A DNA stretch of 64,000 nt, taken from Aspidiotus rigidus. Taxonomy: Eukaryota; Arthropoda; Insecta; Hemiptera; Diaspididae. Below the pieces are notes generated by a model that ran no database searches, was not told where the DNA came from, and was given only the letters and a program-made list of their open reading frames with translations. Within the stretch, counting starts at the first letter, position 1. Each line of letters opens with the position of its first letter. The translations under genes were made by a program, and so were the position numbers. This document shows positions 45,371 to 57,700 of the stretch, in pieces. The stretch covers positions 7,192,001-7,256,000 of the forward strand of contig JAVHKY010000052.1 of assembly GCA_035079385.1 (NCBI GenBank). Reading direction: 5' to 3'.

Positions 45371-46766
45371 GGTCAGGGCAGAGTAAAGACATCAAACATG
45401 TCAAAATTAAAATAACTTGGGGACAAGGCAATTTAGAGAATCAAATTGGTGGAGCGTAAAATTTTTTACAAATCATCTACTCTCATAAAAATTGATTCAG
45501 TTGAATTTAAGGAAACCTTCTGCACATCAATTTTTGCGTTGGCCTGTATACTCACTTCTCTTTACAGAAATTTGTTATCATTTTTGATAACTCTCACCTC
45601 TCTTCTAAGAAAGAACTTTCATCTGGGGCAATACGCATCAGCAGTCTCGCGAATATCACTTCAGCAACAAAATGTTTCCAAGAAAGTTTTAGCAACAAAA
45701 TCCCTCCATTGTACTTCAAAATATTTGTATTATTTGAATTATTCTCTTTTTTTTTTTGCGAGATCTCAATTGTAGATTATCGAACAATAATCAATTAAAA
45801 TAATTTTAGAAAAAGTATTTCTTCGATCACCACAGATAAACCATAAGACCACGGATTATTATTCCAAAAATGCATTCCATGGTAGACAATCTATAGCATA
45901 AAAGATAGGCTATCAAGAAGTAACAAATAGAACAGAAACATTTCTTTGTACAGGAAGTACAATGTCTTGTATTATTGATTTAAACTACTGTATCTATTAT
46001 ACACGAGTAAAACTGAAATGTGAAATATAAAAATAAAAATTGTATCACAACTCGACTTCAATGATAAACAAATGGAGAAATGGAGGTTGAAGAAAACTAA
46101 AATGTATACACGTATCATCCGTCCAATCTGATGAAACAAACATCAAGACAAGACCGTTCTTAGGAAAAAGATTGTTTCTCCCAATACAATGTTTTAAATA
46201 ATTGTTTACATTTTGCAAGTTTCAAAAGACTTGATGTTCAGCATTTCATGCGTACATTGGAATGTGAAATGCATTCACAAATTGAATTAGAGAACAAAAT
46301 TTTGAAGAGGGGGAAAAAATAATGATAATCAGCACAAGAAAAAGAATTTAAAAAACCCATGTGATTACTACCACAATCTTGCTATTCGTTAATAACCGAA
46401 ACCTTAGAAATGCGAGGCTTTGGCACTAAATATTTTGCCCTGTCAAATTTTTGTGGTGTGGTTTTTGAAGCAAAAGACGCTGGTATTTTACAGATTCCTA
46501 TTACTTATCGTTTTATAAAATACGGGACCAAGTAAGACAGATGTTAGCAGCTGAATTGTACATTAAAATTAGATTTTTTCCAGTAGAACAAACCATTAGT
46601 AATACTTAGGTAGAATATTTAATTACACAATGTGAGGTGAGTGTGGATAATATGCCCTGTAAATTTCAATACCTAATGAACATGAAACTTTATCTCAGTG
46701 CTACAATGCCCACAAAAGAAAAGACGAAGAAAAGAAAAACTTTCCGGGTTAATAAGAATAGAACTC
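45371..46766. other. AT-rich stretch, nothing recognised
   Basis: An open plus-strand frame of 109 codons (45,446-45,775) shows no motif. No repeats were identified. Confidence 0.4.
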
Positions 46767-47083
46767 TATAATAATGAGTAAGGACATGGATCGCTATATT
46801 TAGTCGTTACGTCATCATTAATCCTTGCAGTTCCTTAATATGGTGAGCAATTGATACGGGCGCCCATTGATACAATTGGTGGAACTATTTTGTATCATTT
46901 AGAAGCACATGTTTTGCATTCTATTTCGGCACTGATACCTGTATTCTAAAACTAATTCCATTAGTTCTTTTATCGTTTTCAAATCGTGGTAAACTGTTAT
47001 CAGTCACTGAAACAGGGAAGTCTGAAGATAAATAATGACGAAACGACTGAATATGGCGGCCCGTGTCCTCACTCGTTATTATA
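46767..47083. mobile_element. MITE family A, copy 2 (intact, 317 bp)
   Basis: The uninterrupted copy of the family, with ends TATAATAATGAGTAAGGACA and its inverse TGTCCTCACTCGTTATTATA. It defines the family length and shows what is inserted in the copies at 41,063 and 61,233. Confidence 0.85.
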
Positions 47084-48260
47084 AGCCTCTAATAAGATTA
47101 TGCATTCGTCACCAAGTTACCTTCTCTGCTACATCTGTCTACCTGTAATTTACGGACTTGAATATTTTTATACAAAAAAATCCTACAACAAATTCTTTTT
47201 TCTCTCTACTGGGGTAGATGAAATAATCAAAATAAAAAGGACTTTTCCGGCTTGAATTGACTCATCATCTTCAATAAATCTTCAACCATTTTTTGTGCAG
47301 TTATGAACATGCCAAAGGGAATTTACACAATATTTATACCAAATTTTCACTTTGAGCCATAAACAATTTTTATAATAGACACTACTTGAAGAAATGCATG
47401 AATAAAAGCATCTTCATTTAAAGTCAAAGAAATTTGTTATTCATACAAGGAATGTGTGCATTTAATACTCAACATAGGTAATACAGTACTGTCTATCACA
47501 GATTTAAAAAATGTTACAATTCTCAAATTCAGAGATCTTGCAGCCTCATACGTTTACTGGCCTAATAGGATTTAATTCAAGTTTCCTTTACTAAAGAACT
47601 ACGGACAGTCTTGCTCATCAGTTTAATATTGTGTCTACAAGATTTTAGGAGAAAGTTTACCAACCCAAGAAGAAAAAATGAGCTTCAATATTATACTTCA
47701 AATAACTTCACACTTGAAGAGTCTCGTAGTATTTTGATGTGTCAAATATGACTGAAGGAAAAATAAATTGCAGAAATGAAGTAAAAATATTATACTCATA
47801 GAGTCATTTGACTTAGCAGAAACAGTTTCGATTTTTCATGAGAAGAAAAAAAAAAAAAAAATCATGTAATAATTCTATTTCCATCAAGTTACTTACATGG
47901 TAGCAATGGAATATGTAAGAATTAATTTTCATTCTAAAGACCTGGTGCTGAAATTTTTTAATTCTCAAAACGTTCTTTATTCACTGGGCAACAATAATCA
48001 CTTTTGATTTTGTAACAAGCTGTGTTGTTGTCAATAAATCCAGAATAAGATGAAAGTTGGAATTTTTTTGTACTAAAAGAATAACTCACATTATTCCAAC
48101 CATTTTGTAGAAGTATACTCAGGGCTTTTAACAGAATACAAAACAGAAAAAAAAAAACTAAGATATTGTAGTCATACAAAACCAGTCCATCTTTTTTTCT
48201 CTTCATAATGACTTCAACCAAAATCAAGTACTGGTGATTTGCATTTGTTTGCAAATAGAG
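47084..48260 (-). other. downstream (3' UTR side) of the zinc-finger gene
   Basis: AT-rich sequence after the stop at 48,261. It probably includes the 3' untranslated region. Several AATAAA-type hexamers exist on the minus strand (for example at about 47,980). Which is used cannot be told. Confidence 0.35.
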
Positions 48261-48409
48261 TTAAATATGCATAATTTGTGTCTGTAATTCTTGATCATTA
48301 ATGTGTAAATGAGTGAATAGTTCGGGTTGCGTATCTGAAGTCACAGCTTGTGCGGCATCAGCTGGTCCTAAAATGGTTACTTCAGGTTTTATTTCTGTAA
48401 CGTCATACA
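48261..48409 (-). CDS. C2H2 zinc-finger protein, exon 5 (C-terminus)
   Basis: The acceptor TTTTCCTTCAG is followed by two bases that complete a Val codon with the last G of exon 4. Then come 48 codons (YDVTEIKPEVTILGPADAAQ... ending DQELQTQIMHI) and a TAA stop. It has no finger. The tail is acidic to neutral, rich in Gln and Thr, and may be a transcriptional effector region. Phase fits exon 4 exactly. Confidence 0.85.
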
Positions 48410-48492
48410 CTGAAGGAAAAAATAATGATTTATTAGTTACTTTGTAATTCAGAACAGTGCAGCTGCTCATGAAATTATTAAATCGCACATAC

Positions 48493-49058
48493 CTGCAATA
48501 GTCTCAATGTGATTGACAGTTGTGTGTTGAGAAGACTGAGTTTGCTGAGACTGTTCTTGATGAGGTAAAGACTGTTGTTGTTGCTGTTCAGGTGATGGTA
48601 TTTGAGATTGTGCTTGAATACCTACTGAAACTGCTGACTGTTCTTGCGAGTGTCGTTGTAATTGTTGTTGTTGCCGTTGTTGCTGTTGCTGCTGTAATTT
48701 TCTCAACTGACTTGGAGGAGGGTTCATATGCTGTCTCTCATGCAGTGATAAATGATTTTTCTGTGCAAATGATTTCCCGCATTTTTCACAGGCATAAGGT
48801 TTGAGTTTGCAAGAGGCATTTGGATGACGAGCTCGATGTTGAAAAAGACCGTGTTTTTGAGTGAAACTCCGACCACAGTCTGGGCACTCGTGCACTTTTT
48901 TCGAAACTGTAGTTGCCGAGTTCAGAACGCTAACAGGAACAGTTTGCTTCAGCGTTGCAGCCAAACTACAAATGTCAGTGAAGAAACTATGGTCGCCAAC
49001 ATGGAGACGATGATGCAACGCAAGTCCTTCCGCAGTGGCAAATGATTCTCCACATTCC
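48493..49058 (-). CDS. C2H2 zinc-finger protein, exon 4
   Basis: 566 bp with acceptor TTATCTCATAG and donor G|GTATGT. The first base completes an Arg codon, so the finger begun at the end of exon 3 (TLSKTCR) becomes TCRECGESFATAEGLALHHR. Two further fingers follow: HECPDCGRSFTQKHGLFQHR and YACEKCGKSFAQKNHLSLHE. After the last finger comes a low-complexity Gln-rich stretch of about 75 residues (QQQQQQRQQQQLQRHSQEQ and more), which may act as a transactivation or interaction region. The long spacer between fingers 8 and 9 (about 38 residues) is unusual among tandem fingers. Confidence 0.93.
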
Positions 49059-49556
49059 CTATGAGATAAGAGAAAACAAGAAACCTTTAAGTACGAAAAC
49101 GAAAAATTCATTTTAAAGGATGATTTACTATTATACAGATATGGAAAGAGGATAATGAATCAGTTCAAACGTAGTTCAACTTCCAAATTATTATCTAGCA
49201 GATAATTCAATTTGATCTGTGATAACTTATATTTGAAAATTATCACACGGTATTGCGGCAGTACAGTAAAAAAATTTATGAACCTTATATTAAGATCTTA
49301 TTTTCAATAGATGTGTCAATATACAATATTTTCAATCTCATACATTGTCAGAACTCAGAAGTACAAAACCAAGCTTTTCAGGCGAAATTGAAATAATTCT
49401 CGGTTGGAAGGTTTTCAAAAGATTTGACCACGAACCTTACAACGTCGTGTGAAATAAGAAAATCAATATTACTGGGGCAAAAGGATGACACAAATTTGAT
49501 ACTCGAAAACAGTAAGTTCGACTTGGTACAACAGGGTTTGTAGAGCAACTGAAATA

Positions 49557-50361
49557 CAGTAAAACCTCGTTATAGTGCGATTGAAGGTCGCACTATATGC
49601 GGGGTCGCACTATATACGGACTAACGATGAAAAAAGAAAAAAGTAAGAAATGATGGAAGTGTATTTAGGTATGATGAATTACATACGTTCAATTGTTTTC
49701 CTATTTGTCGGGCTTTTTCTTGTATGATAGGACCACTTAGAGGAATTGGTTCAGGCGCATTCCTACACTGACGAAACCAATCGATTAAAATTTTTTCGAC
49801 GTCCATATGCGAGCCGCTCTTCAGTTTTCTTCGTTTGTAATCACCTCCTATTGCTGCAGCTTCGATATCTTCTCGATTTTTCAACAACTTGCGAATACTG
49901 CTTTCTGGCATGTTAACTGAGGACGCAAATGAAAGAATTGTCTCCGAAGCTGCCTTGTCATCGAATTTCTTCAAAATCTCCAACTTCTCCGAGACAGACA
50001 AATTTTTACGTTTTCTACAGCTCATTTTAGCGCGAGTACCGACAAAGTCAAGTCAACACGAATGATCTACTGTATACAGTATTTAATGCCGCCGAGTATA
50101 ATTGAAGTCTTCCTATCGTTATTTTTCTGTTCCAGCAGAAACGTGAAAAGAACATTTTGATAATTTCGAGAGGTGTAGCAGGTTTCAACCATTTTCATAG
50201 GAGAAGTAGAGTGTAAAATTCGCACTATACGCGGGATTACGTCGCACTATATATGGACGATTTTATGTACATTTATATTGGCAACGGGAAGGGAATGGGC
50301 AAAATTCGCACTATACGCGGGATCGCACTTTAAGCGGGCGCACAGTAATGAGGTTTTACTG
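49557..50361 (-). mobile_element. 805-bp Tigger/pogo miniature in an intron of the zinc-finger gene
   Basis: The ends CAGTAAAACCTCGTTATAGT and its imperfect inverse (AATGAGGTTTTACTG) are flanked by TA on both sides, which is the Tc1/mariner/pogo signature. Sub-terminal TCGCACTATAT motifs repeat several times near both ends. It encodes only the N-terminal part of a transposase (49,621-50,025). Confidence 0.9.
49621..50025 (-). pseudogene. Tigger-like transposase, DNA-binding part only
   Basis: A 134-aa frame beginning MSCRKRKNLSVSEKLEILKK. It has the CENP-B/pogo N-terminal helix-turn-helix (about residues 1-55, with an SSIRKLLKN recognition helix) and the start of the second CENP-B-type domain (VEKILIDWFRQCR, about 75-110). 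The frame then runs into unrelated residues and a stop near the element end. The DDE catalytic domain is absent. The frame is intact over the binding domain, so it could still bind element ends if expressed, but it cannot transpose by itself. Confidence 0.85.
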
Positions 50362-50582
50362 TATTCAATGAAATCGAAAGATTTCGTTCAAAGAAACATT
50401 ATGCAATCAATTTGTGATGGTTTGAAAGTTGATGCTCAAAAGTATTCAGTTGCCAGAAAGGAAAAAACAAATTAATAAGGAGAAATGATAACAATAAAGT
50501 AAAATTACAATATGATCCTGTTTTACTGAAAAAAATATGACGACCTCATGAAATAAATCATAATACCAATAATGAATCTTAC

Positions 50583-50878
50583 CTGCATGTTTTACTCAAT
50601 GTGGGCGCATTATTCTCAAATTGTTGAACTTCGGTCTTCATATGATTGCGTAAACCGCATGTTCGAACGTGCATCAATAACGTTCGCTTCTGAAGAAATT
50701 CTTTGCCACAGTTGGAACAAGATTCAGGGTTACGTCCGTGTTGACGTTCATGATTCACCAGCTCGAATTTCCGAAGAAACCCTGCTCCGCAATCAGGACA
50801 AACAAACGGGCTTTGACCACCATGAAATCGCGAGTGCATCACAAGATGTTCTTCTCTGGAGAAATTTTCCCCGCAGAT
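50583..50878 (-). CDS. C2H2 zinc-finger protein, exon 3
   Basis: 296 bp with acceptor TTTTATCTTAG and donor TGCAG|GTAAGA. It begins ICGENFSREEHLVMH, which completes the finger opened by YSCT at the end of exon 2. It then encodes FVCPDCGAGFLRKFELVNHE and a finger ESCSNCGKEFLQKRTLLMHV ending in RTC, where the last ligand is Cys (C2HC). The final KTC starts the next finger, shared with exon 4. Confidence 0.93.
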
Positions 50879-50985
50879 CTAAGATAAAACGAAAAACAGT
50901 TAAACACTACACACATATAACCTTATAATGATTAGATGGTGATGACATTGATAATTATGATCAATAAATCATAACAAACACTAAC

Positions 50986-51117
50986 GGTGCAAGAATAAGG
51001 ACGCTCTCCAGAGTGGAATTTCATGTGCGTAGTCAAATGTCGTTTTTGTGGAAATCGTCGACCACACTCGGTGCATTCAAAAGGGCGTTCTCTCGTATGA
51101 ACGCGTGCATGACTGAC
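50986..51117 (-). CDS. C2H2 zinc-finger protein, exon 2
   Basis: 44 codons, phase 0 at both ends, with acceptor ATTTCCGCAG and donor GTTAGT. It completes finger 3 (…HHL|VSHARVH), then gives the linker TRERPFE, finger 4 ([19 protein letters not shown]) and the linker [10 protein letters not shown], the first half of finger 5. The linkers match the TGE(K/R)P class that orders fingers along DNA. Confidence 0.93.
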
Positions 51118-51184
51118 CTGCGGAAATATTGAACGTGAACATTCAGCCAATTCTGAAGGTATTCTAATAAAACGTTTTACTTAC

Positions 51185-51696
51185 CAAATGATGCTTGAGC
51201 GTAAAAGTTTTGCTACATTCCATGCACTTGTAAGGCCTTTCGGCCGTGTGTAACAACATGTGAGTACTGAGGCAGTGCTTTAATGCAAAAGTTTTTCCAC
51301 ATTCCGGGCAAACGTGCGGACGTTCACCGGTATGACAACGCATATGAGTTAGCAAGTGATGTTTCAGCATAAAGGCTTTACCGCATTGATCACACGCATG
51401 TGGTCGCGCTTTGGGTAAATGGTTTACTTGACTTATGCTTCCTTTGCTCAGGGTATTAAGGTTTTGAGACATGTTATTATGTAAAATATGATTACCGGAT
51501 GAAGTGATTGTATTATTTTCCATCGCGGAATGTGTAGTATTAACGACATTGTTCACGGTGGTCGTATGAAGCGTCAAAGGTGTCGTGGTTTCAGTTAATT
51601 TACGTTGGAAATATTGTGTTTCAGAATTCGCCAAAGCTAAGGGCGAAGCTAAAAAATGACGAGTATCTTCCGTCATAAGAAACATATTCCGATTCA
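51185..51696 (-). CDS. C2H2 zinc-finger transcription factor, exon 1 of the visible gene
   Basis: A nuclear DNA-binding protein of about 547 residues in five exons is predicted. This exon follows an acceptor-like GGGTACAG. The first ATG in frame is at 51,685 (MFLMTEDTRHFL) and the next at 51,676, so an upstream 5' exon is likely and the first ATG is a best guess. About 100 Ser/Thr/Asn-rich residues precede the fingers HACDQCGKAFMLKHHLLTHM, HVCPECGKTFALKHCLSTHM and YKCMECSKTFTLKHHL. It ends at HHL|GTAAGT. In total there are ten fingers (nine C2H2, one C2HC), and several are split by introns at matching points. The linkers are of TGERP type. No BTB, ZAD or SCAN domain is seen. Confidence 0.9.
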
Positions 51697-52427
51697 CTGT
51701 ACCCCAGAAAAATCTCTACACAGCAAACGTCGTATGGCCGAAGTCGTCCGTACCTGGAATTATTCACGATCGACCAGTTTCTTCAAGTTTCTGCTACTCC
51801 ACTCTAATAACAAAAAAATAATCGACGAAAAATATATTCGTTACTGATACATTGAAATATGAGATAACAGATTTGAATATCGGAACCTTATTATGATCTG
51901 GATGTAATATTAGAGGAGTACGAACTCCAATTCATATTCGAATCAATCAAAAAACAAACGCAAAAATACCTCGTTCAGTTTGAATTGATTCCCCAAGTTC
52001 CATTAGAAGCCAGGGCAGCTTCAGTAGAGCTCCAATCCAAGATCGAATTTACGCAAAAATCTGGTCACATTCGAAATGAATGATGCAAGGGTCGGAAATG
52101 ATTCAAGGCTCACGTAGAACAAATCTAAGGCTGTCGTTAGGAAGAAAATCACGACAAAATATTGTTAAAAATAATTAGGTAATAATTAGCTCTTCTTACA
52201 GCAAATCTCGCTAAAAGCATCCTATCACGTACGTGATAAAAGGTTGAAATGCAACAATAGTTGGGAGATAATTAATTTTGAGAATAATTTGAGAAATGAA
52301 CTAATTCCAATTAGGAATGGAAATCCATCATGTTATCCTCAAATTCCGCCATCTTATTTGTTTTGTTTTGTTTACCCCGTCAGAACCACAGGTCAGAACA
52401 GAACTTGTACCTACACACTCCATAGAT
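51697..52427. other. region upstream of the zinc-finger gene
   Basis: No coding exon was recognised. It probably holds an upstream intron, 5' exon or promoter of the zinc-finger gene. Confidence 0.35.
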
Positions 52428-52690
52428 TCGGACCGGGCATATTGTAGGATCGCTAGCGTCGCCCATGTAAAATACTCAGAAAGTACTGATAAGCAAACGG
52501 TGATCGTAACTTGAAACCAAAGGTGATTTTTTAGTTTTTCTTAAATTTCTCCAAAAATAATGAATTTAGGCGTGTACTCGTGAGGAACGAAATTGAAGAG
52601 CGGAAAATTTTCTTTCAGATGAAAATATTTTTGAGAGATTTTAAAAAATTCAAAAATTTTGCGCGATGCTAGCGCTGCCCGGTCCAAATT
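52428..52690. mobile_element. MITE family D, copy 2 (inverted)
   Basis: Reverse-complement match to 31,654-31,917 along its whole length, with the same TTCGGACCGGGCA ends and GCGATCCTACAATATGCCCG or its inverse. The high similarity suggests recent activity of the family. Confidence 0.75.
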
Positions 52691-53430
52691 GCTGCGGTTC
52701 TGCTGATGAGAGTGAGTTCTGACTAGTTCTGACCAACACGATTAGGAGAATAATGAGGCTTTTCTGTCGTCCAAATAAATAGAGACCAGGAGACGCACAC
52801 TTGCACGGTACACGTACAGTCGTACACAAACAGAAGAAATTACTTGCTTATTTCAAGAGGAAATAAAATGAGATTAGAACAGACAGGAACTACTCTTTCA
52901 TCATCAATTTTCAACGTAGAACTCGATAATATTGTCAATTTTGAACTTAAAACGTTTGTTCTCCAGATATTTGTGCGAGGTGACGTACGTCATAACACTC
53001 ATAACCGAATTCCAGCAAATGGACCTTTTCCCCACGACGTATTAAACAGGCTGCTCGCTGCGGCTTGTCATTGATTCAAGATCCCATAAGAATATATGGG
53101 TAACGTTTCGATCATTCATTGATATTTCAAAACAAGAAATAAATACGGAAACAAAGGTACATTTTTGGATACTTGAGATCCTCCAGATTCTAAATATAAC
53201 CCATTGGTCCTATATTTATCTTATTTTTGAATACCAATGTGTGATTGAAACGTTCCCTATGTATTCATATGGGAATCGATAGGATGGTTGGCCCAATCAT
53301 CCTCATATCGAATGAGTATCGAACATATTTCGGGTACTTTTGCTCACTGTCGTTCACTGTTATGCATGCTGTGACGTCATATAGGAAAAGGTCTAATTAC
53401 CCACAATCCTAATGCTCCAAAGCCTAATAA
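52691..53430. other. stretch without an assigned gene
   Basis: A plus-strand frame at 52,844-53,074 ends GPFPHDVLNRLLAAACH and a stop. It looks protein-like but matches nothing I recognise. Confidence 0.35.
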
Positions 53431-53431
53431 A

Positions 53432-53500
53432 CCGGCTCCGGAGCGTAATGGACCGGCTTCGGAGCACGATGACCAGGCTCCGGAGCGTTATGAACCCGAA
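53432..53500. repeat. three units of a GC-rich 24-25-bp repeat
   Basis: CCGGCTCCGGAGCGTAATGG, CCGGCTTCGGAGCACGATGA and CAGGCTCCGGAGCGTTATGA follow each other. Each contains the near-palindrome GCTCCGGAGC. They are followed by an AAGCCAAAAGC-type degenerate repeat (53,500-53,690) like that at 37.2 kb. Confidence 0.7.
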
Positions 53501-54261
53501 AGCCAAAACCGAAGCTATATTTTTCAAAGTTGTAAGTTTAAGTCAAAAGCTGGAGTGTTTCTTCAAAACAGCCGAAAGCTAGAGCCAAAAGCCGAAAGTG
53601 AGCTGTATCTCTTAGATATTTCCAAAGCCAAAGCCAAAGTTGTATTTTTCAAGGGTCTAAATTTAAGCTGAAAGTCTAAGCTGTATGATACGGCTGCAAT
53701 GCTCTGGACTGACCATGGCGTTTTTCACCATAAGACAGCACGTTAATAAAATCGACTGTACCTTCTCAAAATATTATTTTTTCTGAAAAATGTATGGAAC
53801 AAAAATTGCAGTCCTCTTAATTTCCTGTCGAGTGAATATAATTTCATATATCTTGGATGAATTTTTCAATATCATCACCTATTCGCCAAGCTTCCGCAAA
53901 TGACCGTCACAGAAAATGTAGAGAGCGCCTTCTTTGATTTTATTCGCGAATTCCTGCCTTCTCCAATCTCCCCTGAACGTCAAATTCAAGTTAACCTCAC
54001 GTAGTATCACAGATATATAATAGAAAACCTAGATATCCTACTGGCCATTTAACGCGTGTTAAATATTTGTGATTGGTTGCTTATCAGAGTTGGCAAAGAG
54101 TTGACAAAACAATGCAATTCCCATAAGACACTGTACAACTTTGAACTTGAATAAGTGAATGAAAATTGATTCTTTTAAGCTGAAATTTTTAGGTAAAAGT
54201 TTTAGTACCATTCTTAGTCGATAACAAAGCGTATTTAGAAATTTTAAGAAACTAAAATATA

Positions 54262-54265
54262 GCTC

Positions 54266-54303
<38 letters not shown>
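54262..54303. repeat. (ATT)n tract at the 3' end of the R1-like LINE
   Basis: About 13 ATT units on the minus strand (AAT on the plus strand). It starts where the LINE 3' untranslated region ends, so it may be the element's 3' tail or a microsatellite target. Confidence 0.75.
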
Positions 54304-54305
<2 letters not shown>

Positions 54306-54737
54306 TTGCTTGTGTGTCGCATGTGCAGCACCGCCCGTCATCCATAATGGAGTAGGTGCGGGTTGCGTATGCATTTAATATTGTTTCCTCCAACACCGGA
54401 ATCGACCCTTTCGGGTATAACTTCAGTGAAGGAGGAATCTCCTACGCGAACCCCCTCTTCTACTCGGCAACTGCCAAGTTGCTTTGGCAACCGCCAAGCT
54501 GCGATGCCCCCCTGGCACGCACAAAAAGAACAGCACTAGAGAACACACTCACATCACAAAAACGACACTATCACATCACATTAGGCGTGGTAAGTCGCTG
54601 TTGCGTGAATCTCACTGTATGGTGCTCGTTAGACATATTCGTATGGACAGTGAACGTACCGTAGTAAGTTCACCGGAATAGAGGACGCGGAGCAACCATA
54701 TAAACGCGAGATTCTTTGAACAACTATAAAGGCCCCA

Positions 54738-57700
54738 TCAATCTGGATGGTATCCTTCTTCCTCTTCTTCCTGCAGATCTGGATGTTGATGGTACACAGG
54801 TGTTGAGTAGGCCATAGCGTGGTTCTGCATTTGTCTATTCCATTCCTGGTCCATCTTCCTCTTCATGATGGTGGCCGCAAATGCAGACACCTGGTTCCAT
54901 GCTTCTTCGGAACCTAGCATGGTGGGTACCAGGCTACTCGGGTCGAGCGCTTCATCTACCCCGATCTCTTGGAGAGACCGACTAAGCTCGTCCCGCTCAC
55001 GCCTCCACGCCTCACACTCAAATAAGAAGTGTTGTGGTCCATCATCCCGCCCTTGGTTATAGTGCGAACACGTTGCCTGCTCAACTTTCCTTAACTTCTC
55101 GTGAAGGTACTTGTTGAAGCAGCCATGGCCGCTTAACACCTGCGTCAGGTGAAAGTTCAGCTGACCATGGTGTCGGTTCATCCACTCATCAAGGTCGCGT
55201 ATTAGCACACGGGTTGTCCATGTACCCAGCTCACTCTGGGCAATTCTTTCTTTCCACTTTACAAGCAAGGAGCGCCTGGCCTCCTGCTTGACCCGTAGAG
55301 CTTCTCGGTTGGTCGTCGTTCTCTTCTTTGCTTCGAACACCACCGCTCTCTCCTCAGCAAGGAGCTCGATTGGTGGTGAACGTGCTAATACACAAAGAGC
55401 CTCCGTTGAGACAGTGCGGTAGGCACTAACACACCTCAGCGCAGCTCTTCGTTGGATCTTTACCATCTCTCTTCTTCGGTATGGTATCTTCATGCAGTCG
55501 GCCCATACTGGCGCACCATATAGGAGGATCGACAAGGCGGTGCTCATCATGATCCTTCTCCTTGCTTCTCTCGGTCCTCCCAGGTTCCTCATAAGGCGGG
55601 TTAGGTATCCAACTACCCGGCCCGCCTTTTCCGCTGCCATCAGGAAATGGTGCCTGAAGCTCAGCGTTGAGTCAAACCAGATGCCCAGGTATTTCATTTG
55701 CTTCTTGGTTTCAATTTCCACACCTTGCAGGCGAAAGGTGGGTGGCTTGAACTTCCGACGGGTCGTGAATAAAATGGCCTCCGTCTTACTTGCTGCTAGT
55801 TCAAGTCCAGCCGACTCGATCCAACGCGTCACATCCTCTAGGGCCCGGTTTACCCTGCTCTCCACCACTACAGTTGTTTCGGCAGTGCATACCACCAGGG
55901 TGTCATCCGCATAGCAGATAAGCTTAACCCCCGGTGGCAACTTCACCTTAAAGATTCCGTTGAATGCGACGCACCACAAAAGCGGCCCAAGGACCGACCC
56001 CTGCGGCACCCCACAAGTAACAGGGCGCTTTACTGTACCAGCAGACGTCTCTGCTTGGATTTCACGGCAGCTAAGATAGCTGCTGATCATCCTGAGCAGG
56101 TATGCGGGCACTCCTGCGTTCACAAGAGCTTCCAATATCATCTTCCATGGGATTGAATTGAACGCATTTCTTATGTCGAGGCTGACGGCTGCGCAAAACT
56201 GACGCATATCAATTGCTGACTTGGCTATCCTCTTCAGCCGGATCCCAGCATCTGATGTGCAGCGTCCAGTTTGAAAACCGTACTGGCTATCAGAGATTAT
56301 ATCTCTTTCCTTCAGATAGCTCTCCAAACGATTGGCTATCACTCTTTCTAGAAGTTTCCCAACATTGTCTAGCAGACAAAGTGGACGATAAGAGGATGGT
56401 AGACCAGGTGGTTTATCCTTCTTATCGATCAACGCTAGCCTGGCTTTCTTCCATCGCACAGGGAACAGTCCCCCAACAATTGCCGCATTGAATGTATCAA
56501 CAAGCAGTGCTGGGTCAACTGAATGTATGGCGCTCCAGACTGGATTTGGAATCTCATCCGGGCCTGGAGCCTTCCAATACTTACCCCGCAGTCTATTGAC
56601 TGCTGCATCAACCTCCTCGGTGCCTAGGAGGGATATACCATCCTCTTCTACTATTGGTAGCGTTACCATTGGTGGTGGCTGCTGTGGGAACAAGCCATCA
56701 ATGATTTGACCCACAACATCCGGCTCCATTCGGCTCATTGCTGAGAGGCCTTTGAGCTTCTTCAGCACCAACTTATAAGGCTTTCCAAATGGGTCGTCAT
56801 CCGCCATCTCACATAGCTCTCGCCATGCAGCACTCTTGCTGTCCTTGATGGCCTTCTTCAGCCTTTTACGAGCCAGCTGGTATTCGGGTGCAACCGCCCG
56901 CGCCCCTTCGCGGCCACTACTACGCTGGTATATCCGGCGCTGACGGTTGCACTCTTTTCTCAATTCGGCAATCTTGTTGGTCCACCAGTAAACAGCCCTC
57001 CTCTTCTTTGGTGGACCTTGCCTGGGCATGGCTACATCGCAAGCTTTGGTGACAGTCTTGATCATCCTCTCCGCTGCCACCTCCGCATTGCCTTCTTGCT
57101 CTTCTTCTTGATCCCATGTGAGAGCAAGATAGCTAGCCTTCAAACGGTCGCTATTCAGCTTCCTGACGGCCCATTTTCTTACCAGCTTTTGTGGAGCAGC
57201 GACCTCAACTTCCCGGCGGATGGAGAAGCCGATACACCGGTGGTCGCTCCCAGAAAGCTCCTTGTCCAGTACCGCCCAGCCTTCTATTTTTCGGGCTAGG
57301 CACTCTGAGGCAAAGGTGATGTCAATAATGGACCCGTATCCTTGATGCACTCAGGTAGGAGTGTTGCCGACATTGACTGTTTCCAGTCGATTGAAAGCAA
57401 TCCACTCCCCCAAGGCATACCCACGGATGTCCGTACGGCCTGATCGCCACTCTTCTGACTTGGCATTAAAATCGCCAGCCACAATGAATTTTTCACCTTG
57501 CCATCTGGACAAGCTTTCTTCTAATTTCTTCAAGAAGTCCTCAAACTCCAGGAAGGGGCGATTCGGGGAGAAGTAGCAACTGTAGACAACCATGTCGGCC
57601 ATCTTCACAGCAACATACCCCTCCCCTCTTTCAACCTCTCCCGGAGCAATTGGACACTCTGGGCAAACACCAATGGCCGCTAAGCCAGTACGGTCTGTGT

